From: Setomelanomma holmii
Taxonomy: Eukaryota > Ascomycota > Dothideomycetes > Pleosporales > Phaeosphaeriaceae
Reading direction: 5' to 3'
NCBI GenBank assembly: GCA_010015745.1
Contig: ML978211.1
Span: 124,001-188,000, forward strand
DNA: 64,000 bases
The notes under the pieces are model-generated. The model did no database searches. It was given only the letters and a program-made list of their open reading frames with translations, and was not told the origin of the DNA. Positions 1 to 11,497 of this stretch are shown piece after piece (position 1 is the stretch's first letter; each line of letters opens with the position of its first letter). The position numbers were made by a program, and so were the translations under genes.

Positions 1-1561
1 GACAGGGACTGGACCACATGAGGGGCAGTGTATGATGGGTATAGGCGTCCCCCAGTATCGCTGCCGGCTGATGAGCCAGTCGCGCAGGCGCCAGTTGACC
101 GTCATCTCCGCGTCACCACCGGCTCCGCATAGTGCTGAGACGACTGCAGCAGCTGCTTCAGACGACGAGAGTCCAGCAAAAGGGCCAAAGTTAGAAGCGA
201 CGAAACCCCTCTCTGTTATAGGGCTATCATTCTCACTTTCGTGGGAGAGCGTTGAGGCTGGCGTACCAGTCTCGGCGACGATAACAGTCTTGATGAGAGC
301 TAATTGTGCGTTCGCTCGCCAGAATGCATGATCTCGCGCATCGTGACCAGGCACGCCCATGACCGCGCCTGAACCATAGTCATCAAGAACGTAGGGCGCG
401 ACGTAGACCACACAAGTAGGATCGACGCCATCCACCAATTTGGCGATGGGATTGCGGGCTTTGATATCTCGAAGCTGGAAGCCTTCCTTGGTGTCAGGGA
501 CAAGTTGAGCAGCTCTGTCGATGAAAGCGCGCAGCCGTGCATCATTCTTTGCCAGCTGCTGGACTATCGGATGAGTCAGCGATAGCGCAAGGTATTGCAC
601 ACCAAACAGAGTATCTGCGCGGGTTGTGAAGACATCGATCGGATCGAATCGGGCTTCTCCAGAGACGGATTCGATATCGAACTGAAGCCTGCTGCCCTCA
701 GACCTGCCAATCCAGTTTCTCTGCATGGCAAGCACCTTCTCAGGCCACCTGCCATTCTCAGTGAGGGCGTCGAGGTCGTTCAGCAGAGGTTCCTGGAACT
801 CCTTGATCTTCAGGAACCATTGCTTCAGCATGATCTTCTCGACCTTGGCACCAGACCGCCAGGAGCGGCCATTGGCATCAACTTGTTCGTTTGCGAGGAC
901 AGTCTTGTCGACGGGGTCATAGTTGACGAGGGATTCAGCTTGGTAGGCGAGTCCACGTTCGTGCAGCATGAGGAAGATGCGCTGGGTGTGCTTGTAGAAG
1001 TCGGGGTCGCATGTTCGAATTTCCTATATATGCCATCAGCCCTATCCTTTCGCCAGAACGGGCCAGGCATACAGCATCCCAATTCCAGTGCCCGCCCATG
1101 AGCTTCATCTGCGCCTTCATGGCGTCAATGTTCTGCAAGGTCCACTTCTCTGGATGCACCCCGCGCTCAATTGCAGCATTCTCGGCTGGCAGACCAAACG
1201 CGTCCCATCCGATGGGGTGCAGGACCTTGTAGCCGTTCATGTGCTTGAAGCGGGCCAACACATCGGAGATGGTATAGACGCGAAGATGGCCGAGGTGCAG
1301 CGTGCCTGACGGATATGGGAACATGGGCAGGACATATGCCTTGCCCTTGTCTGTGGTGCGTAACTCGTCCCATCGCGGGGCCAGCCTGTCCCAGTGAGGC
1401 TGCCACTTCGCTATGAGCGTCTCAAGCTTGGTCTCCTCAGCTCTTCGCTTTCTTTCGGCGGCTACTGCAGCCCACTGTGAAGCTGTCCGGATACATGGCT
1501 GAATAGGGCGACGGAGGCCGCGCCGCCAGCATGCACGCTGCAGAACGAAGCCCACCATCAC
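1..1561 (-). CDS. NAM2: Mitochondrial leucyl-tRNA synthetase (5' part; runs off the left edge)
   Basis: Class I aminoacyl-tRNA synthetase that charges mitochondrial tRNA-Leu. Two exons are visible: 1561-1073 and 1023-1, joined across a 49-nt intron (GTATGC..TATAG, CTGAT branch) in phase 0. This gives about 504 codons; the 3' part, including the KMSKS loop and anticodon-binding domain, lies beyond base 1. The N-terminus is basic and hydroxylated (FVLQRACWRRGLRRP), as expected of a mitochondrial presequence. The Rossmann-fold signature is seen as MFPYPSGTLHLGHLRVY (HLGH) followed by HPIGWDAFGLPAENAA. Across the splice the text reads NWDAEIRTCDPDFYKHTQ, a LeuRS-typical join. Near the left edge RLRDWLISRQRYWGTPIPII followed by HCPSCG marks the end of the CP1 editing insertion. 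It is divergent from the permease at 1916. The symbol is borrowed from yeast. Confidence 0.95.
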
Positions 1562-1915
1562 CTGCTCGGGTGTGCATGTCGTGGGTACGGGGCAAGAATG
1601 AATCCCATGATTCTAGGATTTGGTGTCTTCGCGTCAAGCTCATGCCAAGAGTTCTTTGCATGCTCGTAAATTTTTGGTGCAGCTCCTTCGCCGAAACGGA
1701 ACTAGGCCCACAACGTCATAGCAACTTGATTGGCACATGGAGACTGTGGGTTTCAACATGGCATTAGAGCTTCACCATACATTCACCACTGTTGATCGCG
1801 CCTGCAAATAATAAGGGGCACTGGCTACTGCCCCTGTCGTCTCTTCGCCTTATAGCATAATATCTTTTTCCATGGCTCTGATCGTCTGGTGTTGCCGGTA
1901 ACCTCCCTCCGCACC
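1562..1915. promoter_or_regulatory. Divergent intergenic region, LeuRS / amino-acid permease
   Basis: A 354-bp spacer between two start codons facing away from each other, so it must hold both promoters. A CCAAT box is present on the minus strand (ATTGG at 1729-1733). No clear TATA box is seen. The permease start at 1916 sits in a good context (CACCATGGC), which is why it is preferred over an in-frame ATG nine codons upstream at 1889. Confidence 0.5.
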
Positions 1916-3825
1916 ATGGCCGGCCGCTACTCAAACCTCCCGCCGCCGACTCGCGACTCCCTCGAGCTTGCTTCACTGGCCTCGTCTTCGCACACGTCAC
2001 GGCGGACCTCGGACGAGTCTTCGGCCTCAGGCGCGCCTTCCTCGCGAAGACTATCCTTTGACGACGAGGACCCACTCTCCGAGTTGAACCCTGCCGGCCA
2101 CGATGGCAGGCCGCAACGCAACCGCTCCTACAGCGTGTCCTCCGCCTTCGACTTTGCGCCGAATCTGTTCCCATTATCCAGCACAGCACAGGGCTACACT
2201 GCGCTTGGTGCACCTTCGAATCCCACGCTAGACCCGTCGAATGCGCTTAATGGCGGCTCATTGGAGAAGAACAAGAGCTTGACATATCTAAACGGATTAT
2301 CGCTAGTAGTGGGACTAATAATAGGAAGCGGCATATTCTCGTCGCCGTCGCAAGTAAACAAGAATGCAGGGTCGCCCGGCGCGTCTCTCCTGGTGTGGGT
2401 GGTAGCTGGCATACTTGCATGGACAGGTGCAGCCAGCTATGCGGAGCTCGGAGGGGCTATACCACTCAACGGCGGCGCGCAGATATACCTGTCGAAGATC
2501 TTTGGAGAGTGGGCAGGCTTCCTCTTCACGTGGTGCGCCGTGACTGTGTTGAAGCCGGGCTCAGCAGCCATCATTGCAATAATATTCGGAGAATATGTCG
2601 TGCGCGCAGTGGTCGGCGCCGAAGCTGTGGATGCGAGCACATGGTTGAACAAGGGCGTGGCTTTGGTAGGACTTGTGCTTGTTACACTCCTCAATTGTGT
2701 ATCTACCAAGCTAGGCACGCGGAGCGCCGACGTCTTCATGTTTCTCAAATTCATTGCGCTCCTGGGTGTTACAATTATAGGAATCATCGTCGCAGTCACA
2801 GGCCTCTCGTACAAGGGCGATGCGAATGTCGAATGGAAGAACCGCGGCTGGTTTGACGACACCAACACGAATATCAGCAACTGGGCAGTAGCGCTGTACG
2901 CTGGGTTGTGGGCATTCGACGGATGGGATAATGTATGTGCACTCACTCTACTGTCCGGCGCCGCTCACAAAGACAGGTCAACTACGTGACTGCAGAGTTC
3001 AAGAATCCTAGCCGCGACCTCCCTCGTGTCATCCATACCGCTATGCCGCTCGTCATTCTCAGCTACATCCTGGCCAATATAGCATACTTCCTCGTCCTTC
3101 CCTCGTCCGTAATCGAATCCTCCAACACTGTTGCTGTAGCATTTGGCTCGCAAGTCTTCGGGCCTGTAGGATCCCTCATACTCGCCCTCTTCGTCTCTGG
3201 GTCCTGCTTCGGCGCCCTCAACGCAACAACATTCACCTCCGGGCGTCTCGTCTACGCAGCCGGGAAAGAAGGCTATCTACCAGGGATTTTCGGCAACATC
3301 GGACTCGGCAAGAACCATCGGGCAATCCGCCTCCACACCATCAACGCGAACCAGGGCAAGACCAAGATCCCACGCAAACTAGTAGACTGGTTCGCCGACG
3401 CAGACGCAGGCTTCTTCTTCACGCCAATCTCAGCCATGGTCCTCAATGCAGCACTTACAGCAGTCTACATCCTCATCGGCTCCTTCGACACCCTCGTCAC
3501 CTTCTACGGCGTCGCGGGCTACACTTTCTACTTCCAGACCGTGCTGGGCCTGATCATCCTGCGCGTACGCGAACCCGATCTCGAGAGGCCGTACAAGACG
3601 TGGATCACAACACCCATTATTTTCTGCTGCGTCAGCCTGTTCTTACTGAGCCGAGCTGTGTTTGCGGAACCGGTGCAGACACTGCTTGTCGTTGCGTTCA
3701 TGGTTGTCGGGCTGGTGATTTGGTTTGCGTGGGTGGGAAGGCGGAGGGGGAAGGAGAAGGGGAGGTTTAGACACGAGGAGGGTGGTGAGAAGGTGGGGTG
3801 GAGGTTTTGGAAGAGGTGGAGTTGA
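1916..3825 (+). CDS. LAT-type amino-acid permease (APC superfamily)
   Basis: Twelve-helix plasma-membrane amino-acid transporter. Exons 1916-2932 and 2977-3825 are joined by a 44-nt intron (GTATGT..ACAG) in phase 0, giving about 621 aa. The first 110 residues form a hydrophilic Ser/Pro-rich cytosolic tail, which could carry phosphorylation or ubiquitin signals. Transport motifs begin with LSLVVGLIIGSGIFSSPSQV (the GSGIF substrate-binding turn of TM1), then GASYAELGGAIPLNGGAQIY and AFDGWDN-VNYVTAEFKNPSRDLP (TM6-7, split by the intron). The order matches the LAT/b(0,+)/MUP1-like branch rather than the yeast AAP branch. A basic C-terminal tail (RRRGKEKGR..WRFWKRWS) follows the last helix. Substrate cannot be read from sequence; methionine or neutral amino acids are plausible by family. 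Confidence 0.93.
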
Positions 3826-5650
3826 TACCGACGATGGAAGGGGACATTGTACCAATACACGCGACAAAATACAGAAAGTACGTTCGCATCAATATTGCAA
3901 CAGTGCCCGAAGAGCCGCGCGTACGTGGGCTGATCGACGCCAGGATGGATTTGTCACGCTTCCCCCACTGTGTTTGCGTGCCTGAGGCGTGCATGATCGA
4001 CTCCTCCTACAATCGTTCACGACTCGTCTTTCTGCGCCTGTTGCTCTGCTCTGGGACGCCGGATCTGGTGTGATCCGCGCTTTGTAGCCCACGCTCGGAA
4101 GACAGTTCCGCAAAGTGAGCAAGTACCTGGGTACCTCCCACTACCACGGCCAGTGCGGTCAACGTGCACGGAGATTCAACGTATGATCTACGATCAGTGT
4201 GGGGCTGGCGTGTGACATACCGTTCGTGGCAGGGTTGGAATGGCAATGGAGCAAAGTTGAAGTGTGAGAATGCCTCCATCAAGGACAACTTTCACTAGAC
4301 TTTGGTATACCTTGATGTGGAAGGTGGACAGCTTTGATTCACTAAAATGGCTTGATTTGTTGTTTCGTATGATTTCGGGAATGAGGAAGCAGTGGCAGGG
4401 TAGAAGAGGGTATTTGGAATACGGAAAACACGTGCGTGGAAGGGAAGACATGTCTTGAACTGGAATCGGGTGTGGTGTTGACTCGTGTGCCTGAGGTGCA
4501 CAGCCATGAAGCATATACTGGGGTGTACGTAACCATTCTTCGTGTCCCTCAGTGTCGCTTCGAGGGGCGAGAATCGAGTCAAATGCCTCATGACGGATAG
4601 TATCATGCGGACCGTTTTGTTGAAGAGGATACTTGTGGCCGTGCTGCATGTGAGTTAGGTGATCTTCCTCTCTACCACTAGCCACGCGCACAGCCCGAGG
4701 ACACCCCGTACGACTTTTTCACCCTGCAATCGTTCGTTCTGCTGGTAGCGGAATGGTTGAAATCACTTGTTTCGATAAGTGCTGGGCTAGTTGTGGAACG
4801 TGACGGGCCGACTGTAAAGGTCTAGAACGGGAAGGGGATATTGTTCAACTGGCAGTGCGTTGGACATATGTTGGGTGTATGCTTGTTCATGTTGGTCGAT
4901 GAGAGCGTGGTGGTGGCTGTGTCAGTCGGGCAGATTGAGAGTTCGATATTGGCTATGGTGGTGAAGTGGCATGTACAAGCCTGCTGTAAAAAAATTGCAA
5001 CTTGATTGGAAGTGAATAGCCTTGTTAAGATTGGAATATTGGTACTGGAGAATATGGAGTGATGGTTTACCATAGGCACTGGATGATATGGAAATATGAT
5101 ATCGGTCAAGTATGATTTCCTAATTTCTTTCTACATCGTAATGAGCGGTGCACAAACGCACTCGATGCTCTCCAACCACCCATATCATCGTAAACTATGC
5201 TACATACATGGTGCCCAGATTACTCGACACTTGCCAACGAGCCTTAAAGAGGCGAAGAGAACAGAACGATCGCAGTGATAGGGGTATAAAGAGAATGTGA
5301 TGTGCTCCCTGCGCAGCACCAGGATGGGTCGTGAAAGAGTGATTGACAGGACATTCGTATCAACATGAAAAACAGGAAGCGTGTAGCCGACAGGGACAGG
5401 GACAGCAACAGTGGACGGTATCGACGTCCGCACAGGCATGCCGCATTGGTCAAGGCGTGTGCTGCTGAAGCGCTCCCAGGATATCGTCGTCGCGCCATCC
5501 TGAAACCGAATCCGAAACCCGGAACCGTAACACCAGCCCAGAACCCCAAGTCAAGAAAGAAGAGCCCCCTTGTCGTATCGTACAGCGGCTTTCGCCCCTC
5601 CCGGTCTATGAATAGCAAAAATGAGCGACTTGGTGTGTGATACGCTACAC
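3826..5650. other. Gene-free stretch (3' flanks of converging genes)
   Basis: About 1.8 kb between the permease stop and the stop of the converging 7-TM gene. The longest open frame (4194-4691, minus, 165 codons) has no recognisable domain, no hydrophobic pattern and no conserved-looking splice junctions. I see no tRNA, terminal repeats or transposase remnant. It may hold long 3' UTRs. Confidence 0.5.
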
Positions 5651-7883
5651 TCAAATCCACCCGTTTGGTGGCGGGCTGCGCGACATTGTGCCTGCGCCAA
5701 GCGGTATCCGGGCGGTCGGCGAGGGAGCCTGTCGTCCGTTTGGCGTCGCGGGCGCAGATGTGTTGATAGGAGAAGCGAGGGAGCTAGCTGGGGTGACCGG
5801 ATTTGCTTGGAGCGGATTCATTCGGGGTCCGGGCTTAGTGGCTGGCGCGGTGGGTGGTTGAGTTTGTGGGGAGCGTGGTGGTACGGCGGGGAGGAGCTTT
5901 TCGCGCTGAGCTTGTAGGTATGCGCTGCTGTTCTTGGCGGGGGTAATAGGGAATGCTGGGGTTCGAGCTGGACTCGGCATCCTGGGGCGGGCAGGTGGAG
6001 AGGGAAATTGGCTGGGGCTGGGAATGTCGTCGGGTGAGGTGTCTCGGGTAGAGGGCGCCTGGATTGGTAGACCTAGAGACTCGCCGCTGGATTCTGTAGG
6101 GTTGCGTTTCAAAGGAGGAACACTGGGCTCGCCGGCCTCCACGGATTGTTCTGCTCGAGTCCACTTGGCTGCTGCAAGTGTTGCGGGCGCAACGGAGAAG
6201 CGCAACCCGATTTGTACAGTCGCGCTGCTATCTGTGCTTCGGTCACGGCGATGCTTTTCTGAGAATAAAGGTCGTGGCTTTGTAAGGAAGTCGAACGCAT
6301 CGGCGACGTTTGTGACGGAGCTCCTTCGCGTAAAGCGTCGTAGTGCAAGCTTCGACACTCTTGACTCGCCTTGTGTGGCGTTTGGATTGTAAACAGTCGC
6401 AGGAAGGCGTGGGACTTCGTCAGCTCGTGTCGGAAAGAGAGAATAGCCTCGTGTGCTTCGATCCCGACCTGGAGTGGTTGGCTTTGTCTCAATAACATCC
6501 GGGGGCAGGGGCCATTTTGTGAGGTCTATCGGGCTCTGCGACTTGAGCGATACTGGTGTGATGGCACGCTCTGGTCGCATGAAGTAGTCAGGATCGAAGT
6601 CAGAGCGATTCTTCTCCGGACCAACATCAATCAAACCCTGACTGCTTGAAGGTCGGCGACCGCCGTGCAGATACAGGGGCCCGCTGATGTTCATTTCCAG
6701 ATCACTTGGACCGAAAAAGCGAATCTTTGGTCGCTGCTGCTTCTTGCGGGCCTTCATCTCCTCCATCGGTCGAATAACCATGCGTGTTGCGTTTGTGCGC
6801 AGAAACAGGTGGAAGAAAGTAACGACCACACCGGTCGAGAATAGGGAGATTTCGGCAACCCTGGCTGTTGCTAACGCATTCATAAAGTCTCGTCGAAGAG
6901 ACTGTATCTCGACTGGTATGACAAGAGTCTACCTGAGTTAGAAGTGGTTTTGGCGAAGCTGAGTACTTGACTTACGTAGATCAAGGCGATCACCAGTAGA
7001 TAGTAACACATTCGCGAGGCCGAGATGCGCTCATTTGTATCCACATCGGTGCTTCGCATCAGCTGTATGCTAATGATGGCAGCCAAGAGAAGGCAGAAAA
7101 AGACCAGCACAGCCAACAGAATCAGCGTAAGAAGATCATACCGCATCGAAAACCAGATGAGGCTGCCGAAGCATCTGTTGAACATTGGCCAAATGACCGT
7201 GGGCATCCACGTCGCTAAAAGTATGAACGCAACGAGTGCGATGCAGATTGTCGTGTTCCATTTCCCTCGCGGTGCGAAGCGCTTCGACTTGACTGACCTC
7301 CAAGCTGTTTCGAAACCAAATATCATCGTAATGTATCCAGAAACGAAGATAGCTTATCTTGTCAGTCTAGCTCACGATTCATTGACAGTTATACGTACCA
7401 GGAAACGTCGCCATGGACAGCCCACGGCATTGGTTGGATAATACACTATGAAGGGATGTGCTTTGCGCTGCGACGAAAATAATCTGTTGTATGACCACAC
7501 CGCTGGCCAGCGCTAGTGGGAAGGTTTCTGCGGGATGGACGTTGTGGAGTGCATTGAATTTCCTGATCCTTATTAATTGCAGTTCGCGTATTGGGGCTGT
7601 CGACTCACTTCTTCTTGAGCGTGACCTGCAGAGCGGCCGCTCTCCTTGCATCAGAGATTATCCGATGGAGAGTCAGAAGAGCCAGAGCCAAACTAAACGC
7701 TCCTATGGTGAGGTGCATTGTCCGCAGAGTCTGAACCTGCTGCAGTTGGAGACTAGCAATCAATCTCCGGGTCGTGTTTGTCGCTGTCCATGGAACCTCT
7801 TGGACGGCTGAAGCATTCAGTGTCAAGTTGAAGTGTGTCCGCGCTTCCAGTTGAGGGAAGTGAGGATGCCATGTTCCCTCCAT
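5651..7883 (-). CDS. Orphan seven-transmembrane, GPCR-like protein with long disordered tail
   Basis: Four exons: 7883-7609, 7562-7399, 7352-6976 and 6928-5651. The introns are 46, 46 and 47 nt, phases agree at every junction, and the model encodes 697 aa. The N-terminus (about 57 aa, no signal peptide) carries NLT and NTT N-glycosylation sequons, so it is probably outside. Seven hydrophobic helices follow: HLTIGAFSLALALLTLHRII; PLALASGVVIQQIIFVAAQS; AIFVSGYITMIFGFETAW; TTICIALVAFILLATWMPTV; a long LLTLILLAVLVFFCLLLAAI; CYYLLVIALIYTLVIPV; LFSTGVVVTFFHLFLR. Helices 3 and 6 appear only after splicing. The remaining 370 aa or so are a Pro/Ser/Thr/Arg-rich low-complexity cytosolic tail with many SP/TP sites. 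Topology is that of a G-protein-coupled receptor, but I recognise none of the named fungal classes (Ste2/3, Git3, cAR-like, PTH11). A non-receptor 7-TM protein is the alternative. Confidence 0.75.
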
Positions 7884-9621
7884 CTTGCCGGCTCCCGCAA
7901 TCAGGTGTAGAGAAGTGAAAGGGTCTTCGCTGGTAACCAGCAGCGGCTGAAGGAAGAGGTAAGATCTAGGTAGTCATGGAGTCTGCTTGAGTGACGTCGA
8001 ACGAAGAAAGAGCCAGCTCAGCGTGAATCAAAAAGGTGCCTGAACCTGCCAGCAGAACGAAGGAATGGAAAAGAGCGTGGGCGTCAAGCGTACGACACGG
8101 GGTGAGTATGAGACGCCAAACAGTATATGAGGAAACTAATGGAGGTGCCTGTAGCGCAGGGTTTCGGGACAACGGTCCTGAGGCGTCTGTCAACTCATTC
8201 GCTGAAAGGCCAGCATTGGCAGTGTCCAAATGTGTTCATATTACAGGCCATATGCTCGCGTACTGGGCAAAGGTGGGGTTTCAACCATGCGACCCGCTTG
8301 CATCCTGGATAGCCCGGCGGCGGAAGTGTCGAGACCCGTTCAGGCACCATTGTCCCAGAACCTCACGGGCTGCCGCAGAGTCTGGAGGTGGAGATTTGGC
8401 CTGCGTGGGAGCTGTGCCGGTACGCCGTATCAGACTAAGGCGTTCACACGCACGTCATTGTCTTCTCGTTCTTCTCTGCTGGTCATCATTCCAACTGTGC
8501 GCAGACATCTCAAGCAAGAGAGCGGATCCCAGCGAGGTGAGCGCTTCGTGTGGGAGATTCAGTTTCGTTTATGTCACCTTGTTCCAATTCTGTTCTCCAA
8601 TGCCAAATCCTGCTTGCTGACTACAAGCTAAGAGGGTGGCGCAAAGTCGGTGTTCCTGGAGGTCGAGGAGGTCAGACTAAGGTTCTGATGCTCGCTGGGT
8701 TTAGATTGTGCCGCAGACTCTCGCTTCACCCATATCCGAGACACTCGGAACGCCAGAATCCTGGTCAGCCACAACCGCCCGCGTGCAAGTGCATGGATGA
8801 GCCCGCCAGTTGAGCACATCGCATGACATGGTGGATGGTGATATATGATGAGTATTAAGAAGCGCAATACCTGGGTCGAAGGACGCGATAAGCAAAAGTA
8901 GTCAAACTGGCCGAAGATCGCTGCTTCTGCAGTGTCTGGTCCGCGACAACCCTGATCACAAGTGGCGCAGGCGTGTCCACCATTTTGGATTCCTGGAGAG
9001 CACCATTGGAAAGACAACGGTATGGGCAACCGTAGCTGCGTCAAACCGCGCTGTTGTGCGCTGGGAATCATCAAATCTCGTCAGTACCCTGGTGTTGGTG
9101 TCGAAAGTGCTAGAGATGGATGCACCATAATTGCTCGGCCTACGCGTACCGGATCACCATTGAGCCTGTAGATCATGAGAAGACTTTGGTCTGAACGTTA
9201 TGCCCCACGGCCGGTTCGATGAAATGCACACGCGGCAGGAGCCAAGCACAAGCGAATATGTGACGAAGGCTAAGGATTTGATCTGCGCCTCATCAGCAGC
9301 CACACAATAGTGCATTGTATTATGATCTTCCTCGAGAGCTTTCCAGAACATCGCACCTGCTACAAACCTGGCTCAATCGGCGTTTATGAGATGGGAGTTA
9401 TCGTAGTTCTTGAAGTGCATCCATATATTCAAGCTCCAGTAGCTGTACTATGGACGCGAGCCGTCCACTGTGTCTTGGTCGATTTACGACGAACGTAACG
9501 GCGTTGAAGCCTTACGAACTGGTATCCTATAAGCGCTTTTCTTCCCACTGCGTAAGGCGATACGCTCACGTCGTCGGCGCAGTCTGCAAATCTTTCGTGA
9601 TGCGCACATGCCTTATCGCAC
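7884..9621. other. No confident gene; coding-like fragments on the minus strand
   Basis: Between the 7-TM start and the SER1 stop. Minus-strand fragments look protein-like but do not join: 9351-9154 (MFWKALEEDHNTMHYC..), about 9045-8960 (FDAATVAHTVVFPMVLSRNP then KWWTRLRHL), and a neighbouring frame downstream (VIRVVADQTLQKQRSS). The last two are offset by one base, as in a decayed gene. On the plus strand 8102-8154 has intron-like ends (GTGAGT..CTAAT..GTAG) but no convincing flanking exons. No family is recognised. Confidence 0.3.
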
Positions 9622-11075
9622 CTAGACCGACTTTGCATAGTCCTCCAGGTACGAAACAAGTAGCTTGGCGCCATCCAGTGATACTGCATTGTCTGTGAGG
9701 CGAAATCTGTTAGCTTACTATATCTGGAGATTTGCTCTGGCTCCGAACTCGAAGTAGATTGTAGAGTATCGGTGGCGCTATGTGAAGCGGATGCCTTATG
9801 ATCACCACCATGCTCTATAGAATCGGTGGTTGTCGATCCGATATCACAGGGGCTAAGAGTCCACTTACAGTTGCTGGCACGAATGCCCCCCACGCTACGA
9901 TGGCCCTTCAGACCCAACAGTCCCTTCTTCTCCGCGCCCGCAAGGAATGCTTTCTCTTTACCCGCATCTCCGCCGCCGACCCTGAAGCAGATGTTCATCC
10001 TACTGCGAACCGACTTGTCTGGCACGACGCGGTACACGTCTGGGTACTTCTCGATGGCCTCATAGATCAGGCGGGCTTTCTCGTCCGACACCCCTTCCTG
10101 ACCTCCGATGCGCTTGGTTCCAAAAGTATCCACTAGTCCAGACATGACTTGACCAGCGACCCACACATCAAAGATAGGCAGCGTGTTGTACAGCGAGTTG
10201 TTCTTGGCAATAGTAGGGTAGTCCAAGACGATAGGACCCACAGCTAGATTGAGCTCTCGCAATAGATCGGGTGACGCGGGCGTCGAGTGTGGCGGAAGGA
10301 GCGACTTCCGCATTATCACGATCGCAATGCCTGTGTTGCCAATATTCTTCTGCGCACCACCGAAAATGATGGCATACTTGCGTACGTCTACTTTGCGGGA
10401 AATGAAGTTTGAAGACATGTCGGCGCAAACCAAGGGTGCATCATCGCCTTCGAGACTCTTCGGGAATGCAGGGAACTCGACGCCATCCACGGTCTCGTTG
10501 TCGCAGAAGTATACGAAGGCGGGACCGCCGCCAGAGCGTGGTGTAAGGCTCCACTGGTCTTCCGAAGGGATCTTGCCGAACTTGCCACTGTTTGCTTTCC
10601 GCGCATCGACGGCTACGTTGACGTGCTTTGCGCCGACAAGACGTGCTGCCTCCTGTGATGCCTTCAACGACCACGAGCCTGTGACAAGGTAGTCGAGCTT
10701 TAGCTCTTCATCCACAACCTTCCGTAGCCTTTTCAGCACCTCATCCTTATTGTCGCCCACCTCTTCTGCAATCTTGGCACGCTTCTTCTCTACCCATATC
10801 GAGACGAGGTTGTACACGGTCGCACTGAATTCGCCGCTACCGCCGCTCTGCAGAAACAGGATCTCGTAGTCATCGGGTATGTCGAGGAGGGTGGAAAGCG
10901 CTTGCTTCGTGTCGGCGAGAATCTCGTTGGCTTCTGGCGAGCGGTGGGAAATCTCACAAAGACCAATGCCCTTGTCTTTGTAGTTGAGAAGTACCTGCGA
11001 CGCCTTCTCCAGCACTTTGGTGGGGAGAGGGGCTGGGCCAGCGCCGAAGTAGTTGACGTCAGAACGATTGACCAT
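9622..11075 (-). CDS. SER1: Phosphoserine aminotransferase
   Basis: PLP enzyme of the phosphorylated serine pathway: 3-phosphohydroxypyruvate plus glutamate to phosphoserine plus 2-oxoglutarate, cytosolic. Exons 11075-9869 and 9692-9622 are separated by an unusually long 176-nt intron (GTAAGT..CACAG, phase 1), giving 425 aa. It starts MVNRSDVNYFGAGPAPLPT, the family N-terminus; an in-frame ATG 17 codons upstream is ignored because family alignment begins at MVNR. The motif GIGLCEISHRSPE and the PLP-binding lysine (Lys243 in FGGAQKNIG) are present, with KGHRSVGGIRASNYNAVSLD spanning the splice near the C-terminus. The last exon encodes only 22 residues, LLVSYLEDYAKSV being the conserved end. 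It shares a divergent promoter with LYS4. Confidence 0.97.
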
Positions 11076-11497
11076 GGTCGTAGCTGGAGTGTCAGTAGGA
11101 CGAGAGAATTCAGTAAGAAAGATCAAAGGTTGAGGAACAGAGTAGTGGTGTTTGTAGTCTTGTGAAATATTCCGGAGTTCGCGTCATAACGAATGACTGT
11201 TACCACTACTTCGCTGCAAAACGCATCCGATCCCGCTCCCCCAAATAACGTGAGCGCAGCGAACCAAAGTTTGCAGATGTAATATAACAATGCTTGCCGT
11301 GCATCTGACATGTACACCCCGCGTTTTCGCTGGATTACATTAGGTGAAGTGATTGAGTGCTCGGTGGTGGTCCAATCGCACGCGCAGAAAGCCGATGACC
11401 CTGAGCGAAGTCGGCGGGGACAAAATTTGGCTTGGCGGCCGAATCTCTGGGGAATGTGCACCACACATCACCACCTCGGTCCAGTCAATTGTGAGCC
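11076..11497. promoter_or_regulatory. Divergent promoter region, SER1 / LYS4
   Basis: A 422-bp spacer between two amino-acid biosynthetic genes transcribed apart. It holds a CCAAT box (11372-11376). I looked for the cross-pathway-control site TGACTCA and found only an imperfect relative (TGACTGT near 11193), so co-regulation by a Gcn4/CpcA factor is possible but not demonstrated. Confidence 0.45.

Noticed and set aside
4194..4691. 165-codon minus-strand frame in the 3' spacer
   Set aside because: His/Ser/Pro-rich without hydrophobic core, domain or conserved junctions; probably untranslated 3' flank.
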